64,000 nt of DNA from Marthasterias glacialis (lineage: Eukaryota; Echinodermata; Asteroidea; Forcipulatida; Asteriidae): positions 6,847,227 through 6,911,226 of the forward strand of contig OU452232.1 of the NCBI GenBank assembly GCA_911728455.2. Reading direction: 5' to 3'. Of the stretch, positions 1-10,946 are shown in pieces; the stretch's first letter is position 1, and each line of letters opens with the position of its first letter. The notes beneath the pieces are model-generated. The model saw only the letters and a list, made by a program, of their open reading frames with translations, did no database searches and was not told where the DNA came from. The position numbers and the translations under genes were made by a program.

Positions 1-960
1 AATATTTAATAAAACTGATCTACAAAATGTACTTAGCTCAACGGTCTGAGTAAATACATTTTGTACTACATGTATTGTACGTGATGTATAGTACCAAGCA
101 CTAACATTGTCAGATTGTGGGCAGGTTTTAAGACATTTTGTTACCACATTCTTATTTTAAAATCCTACTACACATTACTTTGGGTTGAACCACCCTCCCC
201 ACACCACTACAGCTTGGATGTGTAGTGGATCATTTTATATACTTAAAAGTCTTTACAATACTAAATCATACAAGTAAAATACTCCACTCTACTCGACAGA
301 TCAGTCTTTCCAATCAAACCAGCACTCTGTATCCATCCCGTCAATCTTGTTGTCATGATGGAGAGATGCTAGTCTGTTGGTGTGCAACAATTCACCTACA
401 ATATTTGTCTGTACTTTCTTGAAAGTCATCAAAGTTATAATGCTTGGGGCATTAACAAAAACTGGTGCTTCCAGCTTGGGATTTTGTCTCTGGTGGAATG
501 TTGTCCCCTCTCAGTGGCCACATCCAGTACGTACACAAGTGTATGCACCAGCTCTCACTATTACACTGACACTACAAAGTTGTCATTTGGACACAATCAA
601 CTTTTTGCTGCATTTCGCCTGTCTCTCTGCTGCTGTCTTTGGCGTCCTCCTTACACTCAATTGGAAAACCTGTGTATTGTGAGACTCTTATGTCCCTGTT
701 TAAAAAGAAAAGTGTTGTCTGAAATTAATTTTCCTTCAATCGAGTCAAATAATGTGTCTTACATGTCAATGGGGTGCATTTCACCCAAAACACCATTAAT
801 TATTCACTTGCGTACTTGCATATAACACACATGATGGTGGATTAAATTAAAAATACAAACTATGATGGATCTTAGAGCATTGTTTTAGGATTAATGAGCT
901 TCATTAAGTTGCATGATAGGTAATAGGTAAGCTGTCAGCCAATCCACTGTTCAAAATTTC
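1..960. other. Gene-free AT-rich stretch
   Basis: Short open frames occur around 225-825 but overlap each other in different frames, show no recognisable motif and have no convincing splice signals. I see no gene here. Confidence 0.5.
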
Positions 961-964
961 TTCC

Positions 965-1036
965 ATTGACTGACGTAATATACGTGACTGACATTACAAT
1001 ATCGTGACTGACATTACACGTGACTGACATTACACT
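965..1036. repeat. Short tandem repeat of TGACTGACATTACA units
   Basis: Four imperfect units beginning TGACTGAC follow each other at about 966, 984, 1004 and 1020, with periods of 16-20 bp. A further isolated unit sits near 1184 (TGACTGACATTACGTT). It is a small degenerate minisatellite of no evident function. Confidence 0.7.
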
Positions 1037-1560
1037 TTTGTTTAATTGACCAAATCTTTAAATAACAATTTTTTGCCCACTTGATAACATCATAGCACTT
1101 CCCACACCCCATACTAAGAAAATAATGAAAGGCAGATTTTAATTGTTATCCTGTATGTTTTTATGGGAAAAATAAACGTTTTTTGTGACTGACATTACGT
1201 TAAGCCTAAGCGTTATTTTGATAGCACATCCTGGGTAGCTAACAATAATTTCATTTTTCAAAAGTTATTTTCCTAAAATAGACACCAAGTGTTGTTATTT
1301 TAACACAAACATTTATTACATATCAATAGACTACTGAATAATAACAAAATATTTAAGTTTGGTGTTCTTACCTATGATTGGCGACATAAATGTAGTGACA
1401 TCTTCCGAGTGCTGTAACTTATAAAATAGTTGGTCCAGAACAATTGTTTTAGTATTTCTAGAAACTGCAAAATATATCCTGTCAATTTTGCAAAAGATAT
1501 TTGAAAAAAGATCACTTTGAAATTTTGACCCTCGTGTCGCACTTGCGTGGAATTGCCCGA

Positions 1561-1680
1561 CAGCATTTCAGAGGGAACGCTTTCACAGAAAAATTGGTTC
1601 TAGTATGAACTTCATAAACAGTGAGCTTTCAAACCGAAACTTTAACAATGATGTTTTTGATCCTTACCAGTCCTGTATAG
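1561..1680. repeat. Interspersed repeat, copy 1 (related to 43384-43495)
   Basis: The stretch from CAGCATTTCAGAGGGAACG through AACAGTGAGCTTTCA and a CCTTACCAGTCCTG-type end matches 43384-43495 in the same order and orientation with moderate divergence. The family is not recognised. The short minus-strand open frame overlapping 1372-1566 is not supported as a gene. Confidence 0.5.
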
Positions 1681-1689
1681 TGCCCTCAA

Positions 1690-2705
1690 CAAACAAAAGC
1701 AATCCTTGCTTGTGCTGAAATCCAGTTTGTATTGCAAATTAATTTGGGCCAAGTTCTTTATCTGAATCTCGACGTTAACCCGATTTTCCCCGGTTTCTTC
1801 AATTTGTGCGAAGAATGAATTAGGTCAGATGGGGTTCAAGCAGTATTTGTATGCTAAATAATTAAGACTAGTTGTGTTGCTCGCAGCAAATTCCCTATAT
1901 GTCTGTGATCAAAGCATCTCTGTAGACCTGAATCTTCTTTGAGTTCAACAGTGGAATGCAATTTCGATCACTTTAATTGAACGCGGTGCGGTAAAAGATC
2001 AAGCAGAATGAGTCGAACTGAATATAATGGAAAAGATTATGAATGTCATTGTGAAGTTGACCTTGTTCTTTGAACACAGATTAGTTGACGATGGTGTAAT
2101 TAATTGTTTCTTTTGTGTGGAAAGTAAGCCTGGTGTTTACTCCTTGATTGTTTTGCTATGTTGTGCTGTACATCCTCTGGAATGGGTGCAACATAAAAAA
2201 CTGAATTTTTTTATGTCTGAAGGATGCAACGGCCTTCTGTGGAGGCCTTCATTTATAATGCATCGTATGAGTCTGTCAAAAATAAAAAGTTCGCCATACT
2301 TTCTCTCCTGTTATACCCATTAACAAGTCAGATGTTTTACTTCAGCTTAAGCTCTGCTTAAACTTTTACTCCAACTTAAGCAGGAGATAGTGTCTTGTTA
2401 AGTAAAGTTTAAACGCAGGATCTATTTAAACTAGTAGTTTAAATGAGGTTTGAGCCAGCTTTCTGCGTCTGTCTCCAAAGCTGTCACTGAACTAAAATGT
2501 CATGTTGGAACGAAGCGACTTCAGTTACAGCTGTGAGTGCACATGTAGGCTGCATACACAGCGTTGAAGAATACGTCTTAGGAATGATCTGGCCGTAGAG
2601 TCTGCAGTTTTAATGTTTAAATTTGAAAGTACATCTGGAGCACGCGATTTGAAGCATTGCACGCTGGAGTATTGAATTATGCCATGTGATAATATCTGCT
2701 TTGCA
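1690..2705. other. Gene-free stretch
   Basis: A 98-codon open frame at 2027-2323 (+) has no recognisable domain, splice context or paralogue in the window. No feature is supported here. Confidence 0.45.
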
Positions 2706-2712
2706 GTGTAGA

Positions 2713-2832
2713 TTGCTCCCGCTGTTTATCTACTGCTGTGGAGTAGATTGGGAAATCAGGAGACTACCGAGTTCAAACAAGATCAGGTAGCCTCCCAATT
2801 CCCAATCAACAGCAGATAAATAGCAGGACAAG
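2713..2832. repeat. Imperfect inverted repeat (~45-bp arms)
   Basis: GCTGTTTATCTACTGCTG near 2718 is matched in inverted orientation by CAGCAGATAAATAGCAG near 2811, and AGTAGATTGGGAA by TTCCCAATC. The arms are interrupted by indels and enclose a spacer of about 30 bp. It is probably a decayed fold-back element. Confidence 0.6.
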
Positions 2833-2839
2833 TTCTGAC

Positions 2840-4340
2840 AAGATCAATCTATTGATCCAGTTCACCCGGCGTCATCTTCACAATAATCTTGGAAGTCACT
2901 GTCACTGGTTGTTATGCAGTGTAGTGTGAATTTTAGGCGACGCAGCGCGTTTACATGTGTTGTATTGACTTCCAAAATGGTGAGCATGGAACTGCGCCGG
3001 GTGTGACGTGTGTGCAAGGGGTCAATACCAAAGATTGCAGAGGGCCGAAGGCGCGAGGTGGGAACTGGAGCTGTGTCTATTGGTGGAACGTGAAATACGC
3101 ATGGGGGCCATTTTAGAAAGTGAATGTTTTTGTTTCCTCATTGATAGCAATGGACATTGTCTGCACTGATCTGCACTGACCTATTGTTGTATCAAAAGAG
3201 TTACTTGCTGCATTTGGTGCTCCATATGTGGCAGGGTGTAACCCTCCACTCCTATTGTGCCTTCATTGTATTCTGGAAATCTCTGGAATTCTTTTGAGGA
3301 TTTTAGAGGGTGGGGGGTGCTTCTGAACAAGAGGGGAAGAGTTTGTAAGAGAATTGTAACATTGGGAGGGGGGGCTCCCTCTGCCACATATTGGGCATGG
3401 TATCACTTGCTGAAATAGCGTCCAGTGGGATTTTGTATTTCAGCCCGAGTTCTCCAACTTGCCTATATGAAAACCCTTATTTTACTTTAAGACAGAGGGT
3501 AGTAGTGTATTTTATTTATTGTAATGACAATGTAATTCAAAGTTACTACTGTTAAACACATAACATTATTTGAAGGTAATTATTTTCATAGTTCATTGCA
3601 GCTTAATGTTGACTACATCCCAAAGTTTTGGATATCACTTGGAGAGTTCATTTCCAACAGATTTCAAAAACACTGTAGTCTGCCTTTTGGAAAACGACAT
3701 CTGTAACTCTTTTGTCATTATGCGGGCAAAAAGGAACTCAGTCAAATTAAGTAACAAGTATCGTAATTGTTATGTCGGCAATATTCCTCGTTCAAGCATG
3801 TAGGGTGTATGTAAATCTGTGAGCATTTATGTTTTTCTTTCCCCCCAATGTTGAGCTGGGGCTTTGAGGCTGGTCATCTTGGTAATTTGTTATGTGACTT
3901 CAAATTTAGCAAAGGGTTATAGTTGGTTTGGGAAGAGTACAGTCATTCATAACCTAGCCTATAGTTTTTTTTTTTACAAAGACATTCAGTCAACCTAATT
4001 GGTGAAATGTCTAATTGCAGTTGATGTTTTTATCGTGGATTTTATACATATTATGAATGAAATATTACCTGGTTGGTTTGATTTTTTAAGTCCAAATCAG
4101 TATTTTCCTGCTCGTTTTATTATTTTAGACTGAACGATTTCTTATGGCGGTATCAAGTTTTTACTGATTTTGTCTTCTCTTTACTGACTAGACAAACACA
4201 AGTCCCCCATAAAACATCTTAAGGTAGCAAAACATGTCAAGTTGCACATTTTTCACGTGCTATTTTTCTTGTTCTTTACCGTATACAATCTTCACAATAA
4301 ACATAATATAACCCATAACCTCAACTAGTCAAGCTTAAAA
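2840..4340. other. Gene-free stretch with a G-rich segment
   Basis: A G-run-rich patch at about 3302-3395 resembles ends of the G-rich interspersed repeats seen later in the window. Short open frames at 3181-3387 (-) and 3570-3803 (+) have no recognisable content. Confidence 0.4.
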
Positions 4341-4344
4341 ACCA

Positions 4345-4700
4345 GGGCCCAATTTCATAAAGTTGTTAAGCACAAAAAGTAGCTTAGCTCAACAAAATTT
4401 TGCTTACCATAGTATGGTTACCAGCCAAAATACCATGTCACATGTACCATCTGTGACTGGTATCCTGCTCATTTTTGCTTAGCAGTAAATTATTAAGCAA
4501 TATTTTGGACTTAAATTGGACCCAGGGCCAATAAAGCCTGTAAGCACTAAAACTCGCTAAACTTGCTTTGCTGAAACAGCTTACCAGCCGAAATTCTGTA
4601 TAGTTTACATTATTTCTACTGGTACCCCACTCATTTTTTGCTAAGCAAAAATATTCACTAAGCAGTATTTTCTGCTTAACAGCTTTATGAAATTGGGCCC
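4345..4700. mobile_element. Two adjacent MITE-like elements, GGGCCCAATTTCATAAAG family
   Basis: The segment starts GGGCCCAATTTCATAAAG and ends with the inverse CTTTATGAAATTGGGCCC (allowing one mismatch). An internal boundary near 4517 suggests two copies side by side. Diagnostic internal words (TTACCAGCC, ACCATGTCACATGTACCA, CTCATTTTTGCTTAGCAG) recur at 19441, 26540, 46062 and 59447. It carries no coding capacity, so it is a non-autonomous terminal-inverted-repeat element; the superfamily is not assigned. Confidence 0.8.
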
Positions 4701-4742
4701 TGATGGCTATACTATAGCTCCCCAAACATACCGGTAGCCATT

Positions 4743-4863
4743 GGGAGACTTTTGAGGACGCTGGGTACCAGCAGACTCACCAGGTACATCCACCGTTCTC
4801 GGAAACGTGCGCATGCTCATAACTAGTGCTCTGCTGCCACCTGTCGTTCCAAAGTCTCCCATT
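4743..4863. mobile_element. MITE-like element, GGGAGACTTTTG family, copy 1
   Basis: Begins TGGGAGACTTTTGAGGACGC and ends with the inverse-related CCAAAGTCTCCCA. Internal CAGCAGAC and GCGCATGCTCA words match the copy at 24057-24208. It is about 120 bp and non-coding. Confidence 0.65.
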
Positions 4864-5026
4864 CTGAGTGAAAACCTTGGTACCTTGTTGACCGTATTCT
4901 TACAATTGTATCTGACGATAACAATTTCTCATGCAGCTATATTTAGTTCTATTTGGTCATTACAATTTAACAACCTTTTAAGAAAGAGCACATCATCGGA
5001 GACAAGACGCCCAGGAAAAACACATA

Positions 5027-5192
5027 CACTGCAAAAAACTATGGTGTTAAAAGTGATTCTCTTGGTATCTATATGTGACAACACCGACGTGGTGTTAGTT
5101 ATCCCCATTGCTTTATCGTTGGTAAAATTAACACCATGTCGGCGTTGTCACACTTATAGATACCAAGAGAAACACCCCAGATTTTGCAGTGT
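5027..5192. mobile_element. MITE-like element, ACACTGCAAAAA family, copy 1
   Basis: A 166-bp element starts ACACTGCAAAAAACTATGG and ends with the inverse CCAGATTTTGCAGTGT. The interior pairs as well: TTCTCTTGGTATCTATA against TATAGATACCAAGAGAA, and GACAACACCGACGTGGTGTT against AACACCATGTCGGCGTTGTC. The whole element can fold into one long hairpin. A full copy lies at 53707-53880 and a half copy at 15711-15757. Confidence 0.85.
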
Positions 5193-5199
5193 AGAATTT

Positions 5200-6830
5200 G
5201 CTCTGAAAACATGTGTCCAATAGCACTAATTTTTTAGTGTTGGTGTTGTGTACGCCACCTCAATATTTGTACTGTTTTGATTTAATTTAATTGAATTAAC
5301 TAGGTTCCTTGTTAAATAGAAAATTTGGTGCTGGTGCCAGTGTGGTGCCCTCGCCAGAGCTGGCCTTACTGTCACAAAAGACCAAGCTTTTGAAACTTAA
5401 AAAGCTTTTTACGTTCCCAGTTTACCTTCCCAGTTCCACAATGCATCTATTATCTACACACTTTTACAATGCAACACTCCTGTTAGCCAGGACAATTATT
5501 TCCCGGTGTAATTATACGAAACGCGGGAAATACTTGTTATCATTATCAATGATGAATCTTTAAAACCCTTACATATCCCAACTCCTTCTATATCCAATCG
5601 CCAGTGTGAAGAATTTGGAGGGATTGGGGCCGACAGCCCCCCCCCCCCAAAACAGGTGCTTATCACTGGGTCAGGCATTCCAACCTGTTTCTTAGTCCAA
5701 GCAATTTGGTGTGGTGTGACCTATAGGAGTTAAATATTGGAGGATGGTCACACGCTAGCCAAACTGCCTACTCTGTACTCCGTTCGTAATAATAATAATA
5801 ATTTAAAATTTTATAATGCGCCTTTTACATGTAAAATGATCAAAAGCGCATGACACAATTTAAAATACATATTTAGAGTGGAAGAAAAAAAGGCGAAGAA
5901 AAAGACAAAAAAAAATGGTCTGGTCACCAGGCCAATGCCCAAACCGCAGTATGGGGATACGTCTGTCCCGCCAACAGAGAACTGAAAGTTATCTATTACC
6001 TTGCTGGCATCGGTAATGTTTTGACCTTTTCAGGGGACAGACGCCTCTAACTCTACCCATGTAAATACTCTAACTAAGTGGCAACAAGGTGACCGTGTAA
6101 GTGAAATTTACAAAAGCCGTTATTTAAGCAATCAATGGTAAAATGGCAACAATTCAAGGTATTGTACTCTAGGTAAAACGTTCAGCAACGAAATTGCTCC
6201 AGCTTTATTTATTCACATATTAGAAAAGGTAAAATCAATTTAAAGTTCCTGTTTCATGTCATTATATAATACATAATTATGATGTATTCAACTAATTAAG
6301 AAAAAAAAAAGGAAATAAAGTACAGTACAAGTTAGAAATTATGTGGGACAATTGTTTTTTTAAATCGTAGACTTTAATAATAGTGCTGTGGTAGTCGTCA
6401 TTGTAAAATACATATCTGAGTAAATGATGAAATATTAACGATAATTTGAACATTTTTTTAAAGTCAAATGTCACGTGATTGTGAATGTTCTTGCGTGAGG
6501 GGATAATTGTATTTTCATTTTTAACATAAATTTTGCCCCGCACCAATTGTGAATATTGCTGACGCTCTTTTTGTATGATTGCATTTCAATAAAACATTAA
6601 ATTTGTCAGATGAAAATGTCTTCTTTTCTTTTGGGGAACCATCGTGTTCTTTTTTTGGAAAAGAACATCCCGTGTGCGAAGGTCTCATTATTGGGAATTG
6701 GATGACAAAGCTATATATAACAGAAAATACGAACAGCTGAGGCATAAATGCATCACAACGTATAAATTAAGCCAAACCAGGGCGGTTGTGGTTCAAATGC
6801 GCACGTGCACACAGCCTTATGGTCATATTT
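5200..6830. other. Gene-free stretch with AT-trinucleotide and C/G runs
   Basis: Contains a C-run near 5637-5648, an (AAT)n tract near 5789-5804 followed by TATAATGCGCC (a word that also follows AAT tracts near 33058 and 34030, suggesting the tail of an interspersed element), and several unsupported short open frames. Confidence 0.4.
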
Positions 6831-6837
6831 GAGTTTT

Positions 6838-7312
6838 AGACTGGTTCCCGGTCCCTACATCGTTTTTGTTCTGACTGTATCATAGAGACCGGTAGTTACT
6901 ACCGATATGGCGCTTTTGATTGGCCCTCGATTGCGCGGGCGCTGTAATGATTTTCAATTTTTAGAGATGACGTTGGCTATGCTCGTGACGTGTGCATGTT
7001 GTTGTTTGACACTAGCAGACGTGTGGATCGTAACCCTTCACACTAACATAGGTCAACCAACCTTCACCATCCAAATTCAAGCCAAGTTCAGAAGAACATC
7101 TTAACTAGTAGATGCACTGTGGGAGTTTCTGAGATTCTATGTCCGCCATGTTTTGTGTAAAGGCCGCATTGCATTATGGGATTACGTACACCTATATGGA
7201 AATTCTAATTAGCATACACCTGGCAGAATATATACTAATTTTCATTACCCGCTACCGGTCCCTATAATACAGTAAGAACGAGAAGGATGTAGGGACTGTG
7301 AACCAGTTTAAT
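6838..7312. mobile_element. DNA element with ~45-bp terminal inverted repeats (CTGGTTCCCGGTCCCTACAT)
   Basis: The left end reads AGACTGGTTCCCGGTCCCTA and the right end, read inversely, TTAAACTGGTTCACAGTCCC. Complementarity continues through GTTCTGACTGTAT / GTTCTTACTGTAT. The element is about 475 bp. The right part (CATTACCCGCTACCGGTCCC) recurs at 13590-13665, next to the element at 12812-13583. A 65-codon frame at 6907-7104 lies inside and is not supported as a gene. Confidence 0.75.
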
Positions 7313-7641
7313 ATTAGTTTTTACTCAACCCTCAGCTAGACGCTCCCAGCTCTCACACCCGTTCCCACACCTACCCCTTCCCTAACACACCATACCCCGA
7401 CAGCTGCCCAAAACTCCCTACCCTCACAACTGTCTCCTACGTATCTCTGTTATGTTGCCATTTAATTATCACAATTTTCCCCGATTCAGTGCTTACTTTA
7501 AGTCTTTTAACATTAATTGACTCCTTTTCAGCGTTCTTTTTAAAAAGCAAACACGGCGCAGTCCTCAAAATTTGTATGAACAAAACACCCTGACATTCTT
7601 TTCACTCACCGAGAAATGGTTTCCGGATTCTAATTCTCAAC

Positions 7642-8001
7642 CAGTGGCGTTGCCAGAGGGACGGATCGGAGGGGGCTGGAGCCCCCCACTCAGAACTATC
7701 CCCCTCGCCCCCAATGAGATTTTAAAAAGTGCACACATGAATGGTTCGATACACTTAATAGCCGTCTAATAGTAGACCCTTATCATGCTGCCACCATCTT
7801 GGTCATGTTCTCTGTATCCAATAACAGTAATAGATACTCATATTCATTGTATTAAAAGGAACCAGACTATTTGCCCTTCCAGCCTCGGTTTGGTTACATT
7901 GATTTGAATGGGAGAAAATCAAGATGGCCGCACCATGATAATGGTCTATTACTCTAAAATTATGTATTTGCACCCCCCGAAAGTGTCTTATTACGCCACT
8001 G
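7642..8001. mobile_element. CAGTGGCG-ended element carrying a nested MITE
   Basis: Starts CAGTGGCGTTGCCAGAGG and ends TTACGCCACTG, giving inverse termini CAGTGGCG. An internal word GGTTCGATACACTTAATAGCC is followed here by a nested element (7773-7948). In a partial relative near 21340-21440 the same region is uninterrupted, which supports secondary insertion. Confidence 0.65.
7773..7948. mobile_element. MITE-like element, TAGACCTTTATCATG family, copy 1
   Basis: A 176-bp inverted-repeat element. The left end TAGACCCTTATCATGCTGCC pairs with the right end GGCCGCACCATGATAATGGT read inversely. Inner words CCATCTTGGTCATGTTCTC, CCAATAACAGTAATAGAT and CAGACTATTTGCCCTTCCAG recur in copies at 29538-29713 and 31805-31982, which lie in the opposite orientation. 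Confidence 0.85.
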
Positions 8002-8151
8002 TTCAGCTAGAGCTGCGAAAACGACCGTCTAAAAAGTATCCCATTCGATGTCATAGTGCATGAGTGTTTGTTTTGATGGACGTTATTGTGTATATTATTG
8101 GTATACAATAATGAATGTTTATGAGTGCAAAGGTAAGAATATTTTCATGAG

Positions 8152-8217
8152 TTGAAAGATGGAATGTTCCATTCAACGAGGCGAAGCCGAGTTGAATGGA
8201 ACCCATCTTTCAACGAA
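8152..8217. repeat. Hairpin-forming palindrome TTGAAAGATGGAAT
   Basis: GTTGAAAGATGGAATGTTCC and ATTCAACGAGGCG are followed by the complementary CGAGTTGAATGGAACCCATC and TTTCAAC, making a stem of roughly 30 bp with a tiny GGCGAAGCC loop. Flanking CATTCAT/ATGAATG words suggest it is the centre or end of a larger fold-back element spanning about 8050-8560. Confidence 0.7.
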
Positions 8218-8372
8218 AAACATTCATTGCTTGTTTTACATAACATCCAAATAGATCTTTGTCATTTGATTAGAGGATAACACTATAAAGTATAATAAGC
8301 TTCAGCCATTTTTAATCGAATGGTCACTTTCGTCAATGGAGGGCGGGCGAGCGTGCAATGGAACAAATCGGA

Positions 8373-8416
8373 TGGAACGAAAAATGCACGGTGATTGGAA
8401 CGAAAAATGCACGGTG
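8373..8416. repeat. Two tandem 22-bp units TGGAACGAAAAATGCACGGT
   Basis: The unit TGGAACGAAAAATGCACGGT plus GA occurs twice head to tail, and relatives (GTGCAATGGAACAAAT, CGTGCAATGGTACG) flank it. This local repeat sits inside the fold-back-rich region 8150-8500. Confidence 0.6.
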
Positions 8417-8559
8417 AATGACGTAACGTGCAATGGTACGTTTATTTGCTATCACGTGACCAACCATCCTCCAATCAAATGACAAGGGTCTGCTTGGGTT
8501 TTATATAATACGCAATGGAAGAGCAATTAATTTTGTCATATGTCCATACCATTATGAGA

Positions 8560-10200
8560 TTTCGGAAAAAGTAAAGTTAAATACGCAATAAATTAATAAG
8601 CAAGAAATGATGTTATCACAGGAGAATCACGTAATGTTTGCGACAACAAAATCCTCCAACCAAGCAGTTGAATGCATAGTGTTTACTCTTCAGCGGTTAG
8701 TGAATCACATTTCTGACATGTGTTATCCCATTCAAATGCAAATATGGCACTTTTACCTCAGTCCACACTTGCCCATAATTATGTTGTGAATCTTTACAAA
8801 TTACCCCTTAATTAATGTGTAGAAAACCTTCGAAAACTTATGCACACACAGTCTGAATACATTAATTGAAATATACTTATCATTTTAGTGTAAAGATTGT
8901 TCTGAAAAGAACTTCGTACAAAGTTCAAATTTATTTTGAAAATGGACAAAGTTGTTTTGGCAAGGTACAAGGTAAGACTGGTCAGCGCGGTTGGCAGGGG
9001 GTGTTGTCTGCCACATTCACAGATACACACACACACACACACACGTGGACCGTCAGTGTCAGTGAGTTTTCTTCAGTGTTGTTCTCCTTTTTATCATAAT
9101 TTTGACGGGAGAGTTTGTGAATGTAAATGGTCAGAGATACCTTAAGTGGCTACTGGGATGCTAGGACACCACGACAAGTGCCGAATTTCATGGAGGAGTT
9201 TCGGACGAGAATGTGGTGAGTTTGACGCGGAAAGTGTCATGTTTGTTTTGTGTTAAGTTTGGTAACATTTCTGGTGTTGTATTTACATGTGTTCCCCTCC
9301 GTCGGCACTCTTGCACCATACACGGTGTAATTTGTGGCGAAGAAGCTCAATTTGCTCATTCTAAAGGTTGCTTGGCGAACTGAAATTACAAGGACCGTGT
9401 CAAGTAGATACTTCGACACTGATACCAACATTGTATCTCGGGGGGAAACCGAAAATAACTCTTGTAGTTCATGTGTATGTGTTCGTAGTCCGGATACTGG
9501 GCACCACCAATTGTGTACAAGGAAAAACAGTTCGCCTTGCCGTTAATCTGATCGTCCGGGTTGTCTTTATTGTGAGGGCTCGTACGTTTGTCATTTTGTT
9601 GAAAACAAATTTTGTCGGTAGATTTATTTATACACGGTAATTTATGGATGCATGGATGTGTACAGAATTATGATGTGCAAAAAGACACCCCCATAGAAGA
9701 AACAACCCCCCCCAAAAAAAAAATGCAATGGCAAACAATCAAATGAAACGAAAGGTTACGGTTGTAAAGCATGAAGATCATGCTGAACACAGACAATTTA
9801 TCGAATACAATGACATCCCACTTCTAACTGTTTCCTCACATAGGCCTGTTTGTAAAGAAAGGTATTTCTTAACCGTTTCGTCACATCTGTTGCTAGCGCC
9901 AGACACCAAAAGGGCCACTAAAATGTTTTCATGCACGAACGCGTCAGACTGATAAAACACTTGACTTTTTATAATTTTGAGGACACAATACATTGTTATC
10001 TTACATTCTTAAAACATCTACATTTGTTCGGCGTGTTTCCTTTTCAGGTGTTAATCCCTCCGGCAGGCTGGAGGCTTTAATGAGCCCCTTCGGCCAGAGA
10101 GTATCCCCCTTGTGCGGTGGGATATTCATGATTTAAGCAAACCGATTGTAATTATTTATAAGGTGGAAACCCGCCGGGATCCGGCAGGTTTGGACGGCCT
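8560..10200. other. Gene-free stretch with an (AC)n microsatellite at 9024-9044
   Basis: A dinucleotide (AC)10 tract lies at about 9024-9044. Overlapping short open frames on both strands (8812-9145, 9334-9640, 9728-9993) lack motifs and paralogues. A doublet of CTAACTGTTTCCTCACAT / TTAACCGTTTCGTCACAT occurs at about 9822 and 9869. Confidence 0.4.
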
Positions 10201-10212
10201 CCTTATAATTAG

Positions 10213-10475
10213 TGGGGCAAATAGGGCAAATATTTGGGGGAATTCTGCCTTTGATAATGCAAGCATGTAGTTTGGCACACAGTCAGCGTATGTCATAAGA
10301 AAGATAATTTGCTATTATAGAGCCATCGCAGATTTGTATTTTTAAAAAAATGTAGCAATTTCAAAGTTTTCAAAATGGCTCCCTATCTTGTTAATCTACA
10401 TGTACTTATATTTCTTCAATAAAGACAAATCTGAAATGGCCATAAAGCCAAATATCTTTCTCAAGACATCCTCTG
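10213..10475. mobile_element. Palindromic MITE-like element (GAGCCATCGCAGATTTGT family), copy 1
   Basis: CGTATGTCATAAGAAAGATAA and GCCATCGCAGATTTGTA on the left are answered inversely by GACAAATCTGAAATGGCC and ATATCTTTCTCAAGACAT on the right. The same architecture with better-matched arms occurs at 46825-47065. Non-coding. Confidence 0.65.
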
Positions 10476-10479
10476 ACAG

Positions 10480-10945
10480 TCCCATGACCTACCTGCCGTA
10501 CGAAATGTAATCTTGCATTTTGAGCGCACCATAAAATGACCTCACCGGTCAGGTAGCATTATGCGTATTTTCATTTTACTGAGGTCACGAGGTGTTCATA
10601 AACCAATGAGGGGGAAACAATGTCCGTAATTATTCCCAACCCCATCGTCTCGCCGGAGTTGTTCAGCCCAAGCAAAATTTCACTGCCAAAGTAGGCCGTT
10701 CTGTTCGGTGTTACTTAATTAATAAATTGTCCACAATAATTTCATTTAGCGTTTAACAGGCTCCTCTTACTTTAGTTAAATGATTGTTGTTGAAGTAATT
10801 TTACATTCCCAAGGATCGGATTAGCCGTAAAGGATCTCGTCAAATCGCTTGACGTGTCAATTGGATGAGTGGTTTAAGAGTAATGGAGTGGCTGAGTGGT
10901 TTATTAATAGCGCCACCAAGGCCTGTATTAAGGTGTCTTAGGTTT
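10480..10945. other. Gene-free stretch
   Basis: No open frame, repeat or signal that I can support. Confidence 0.4.
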
Positions 10946-10946
10946 G

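Noticed and set aside
9728..9952. 74-codon frame beginning MANNQMKRK
   Set aside because: Lysine-rich start looked protein-like, but it covers a short direct doublet, has no motif and is also open on the opposite strand.
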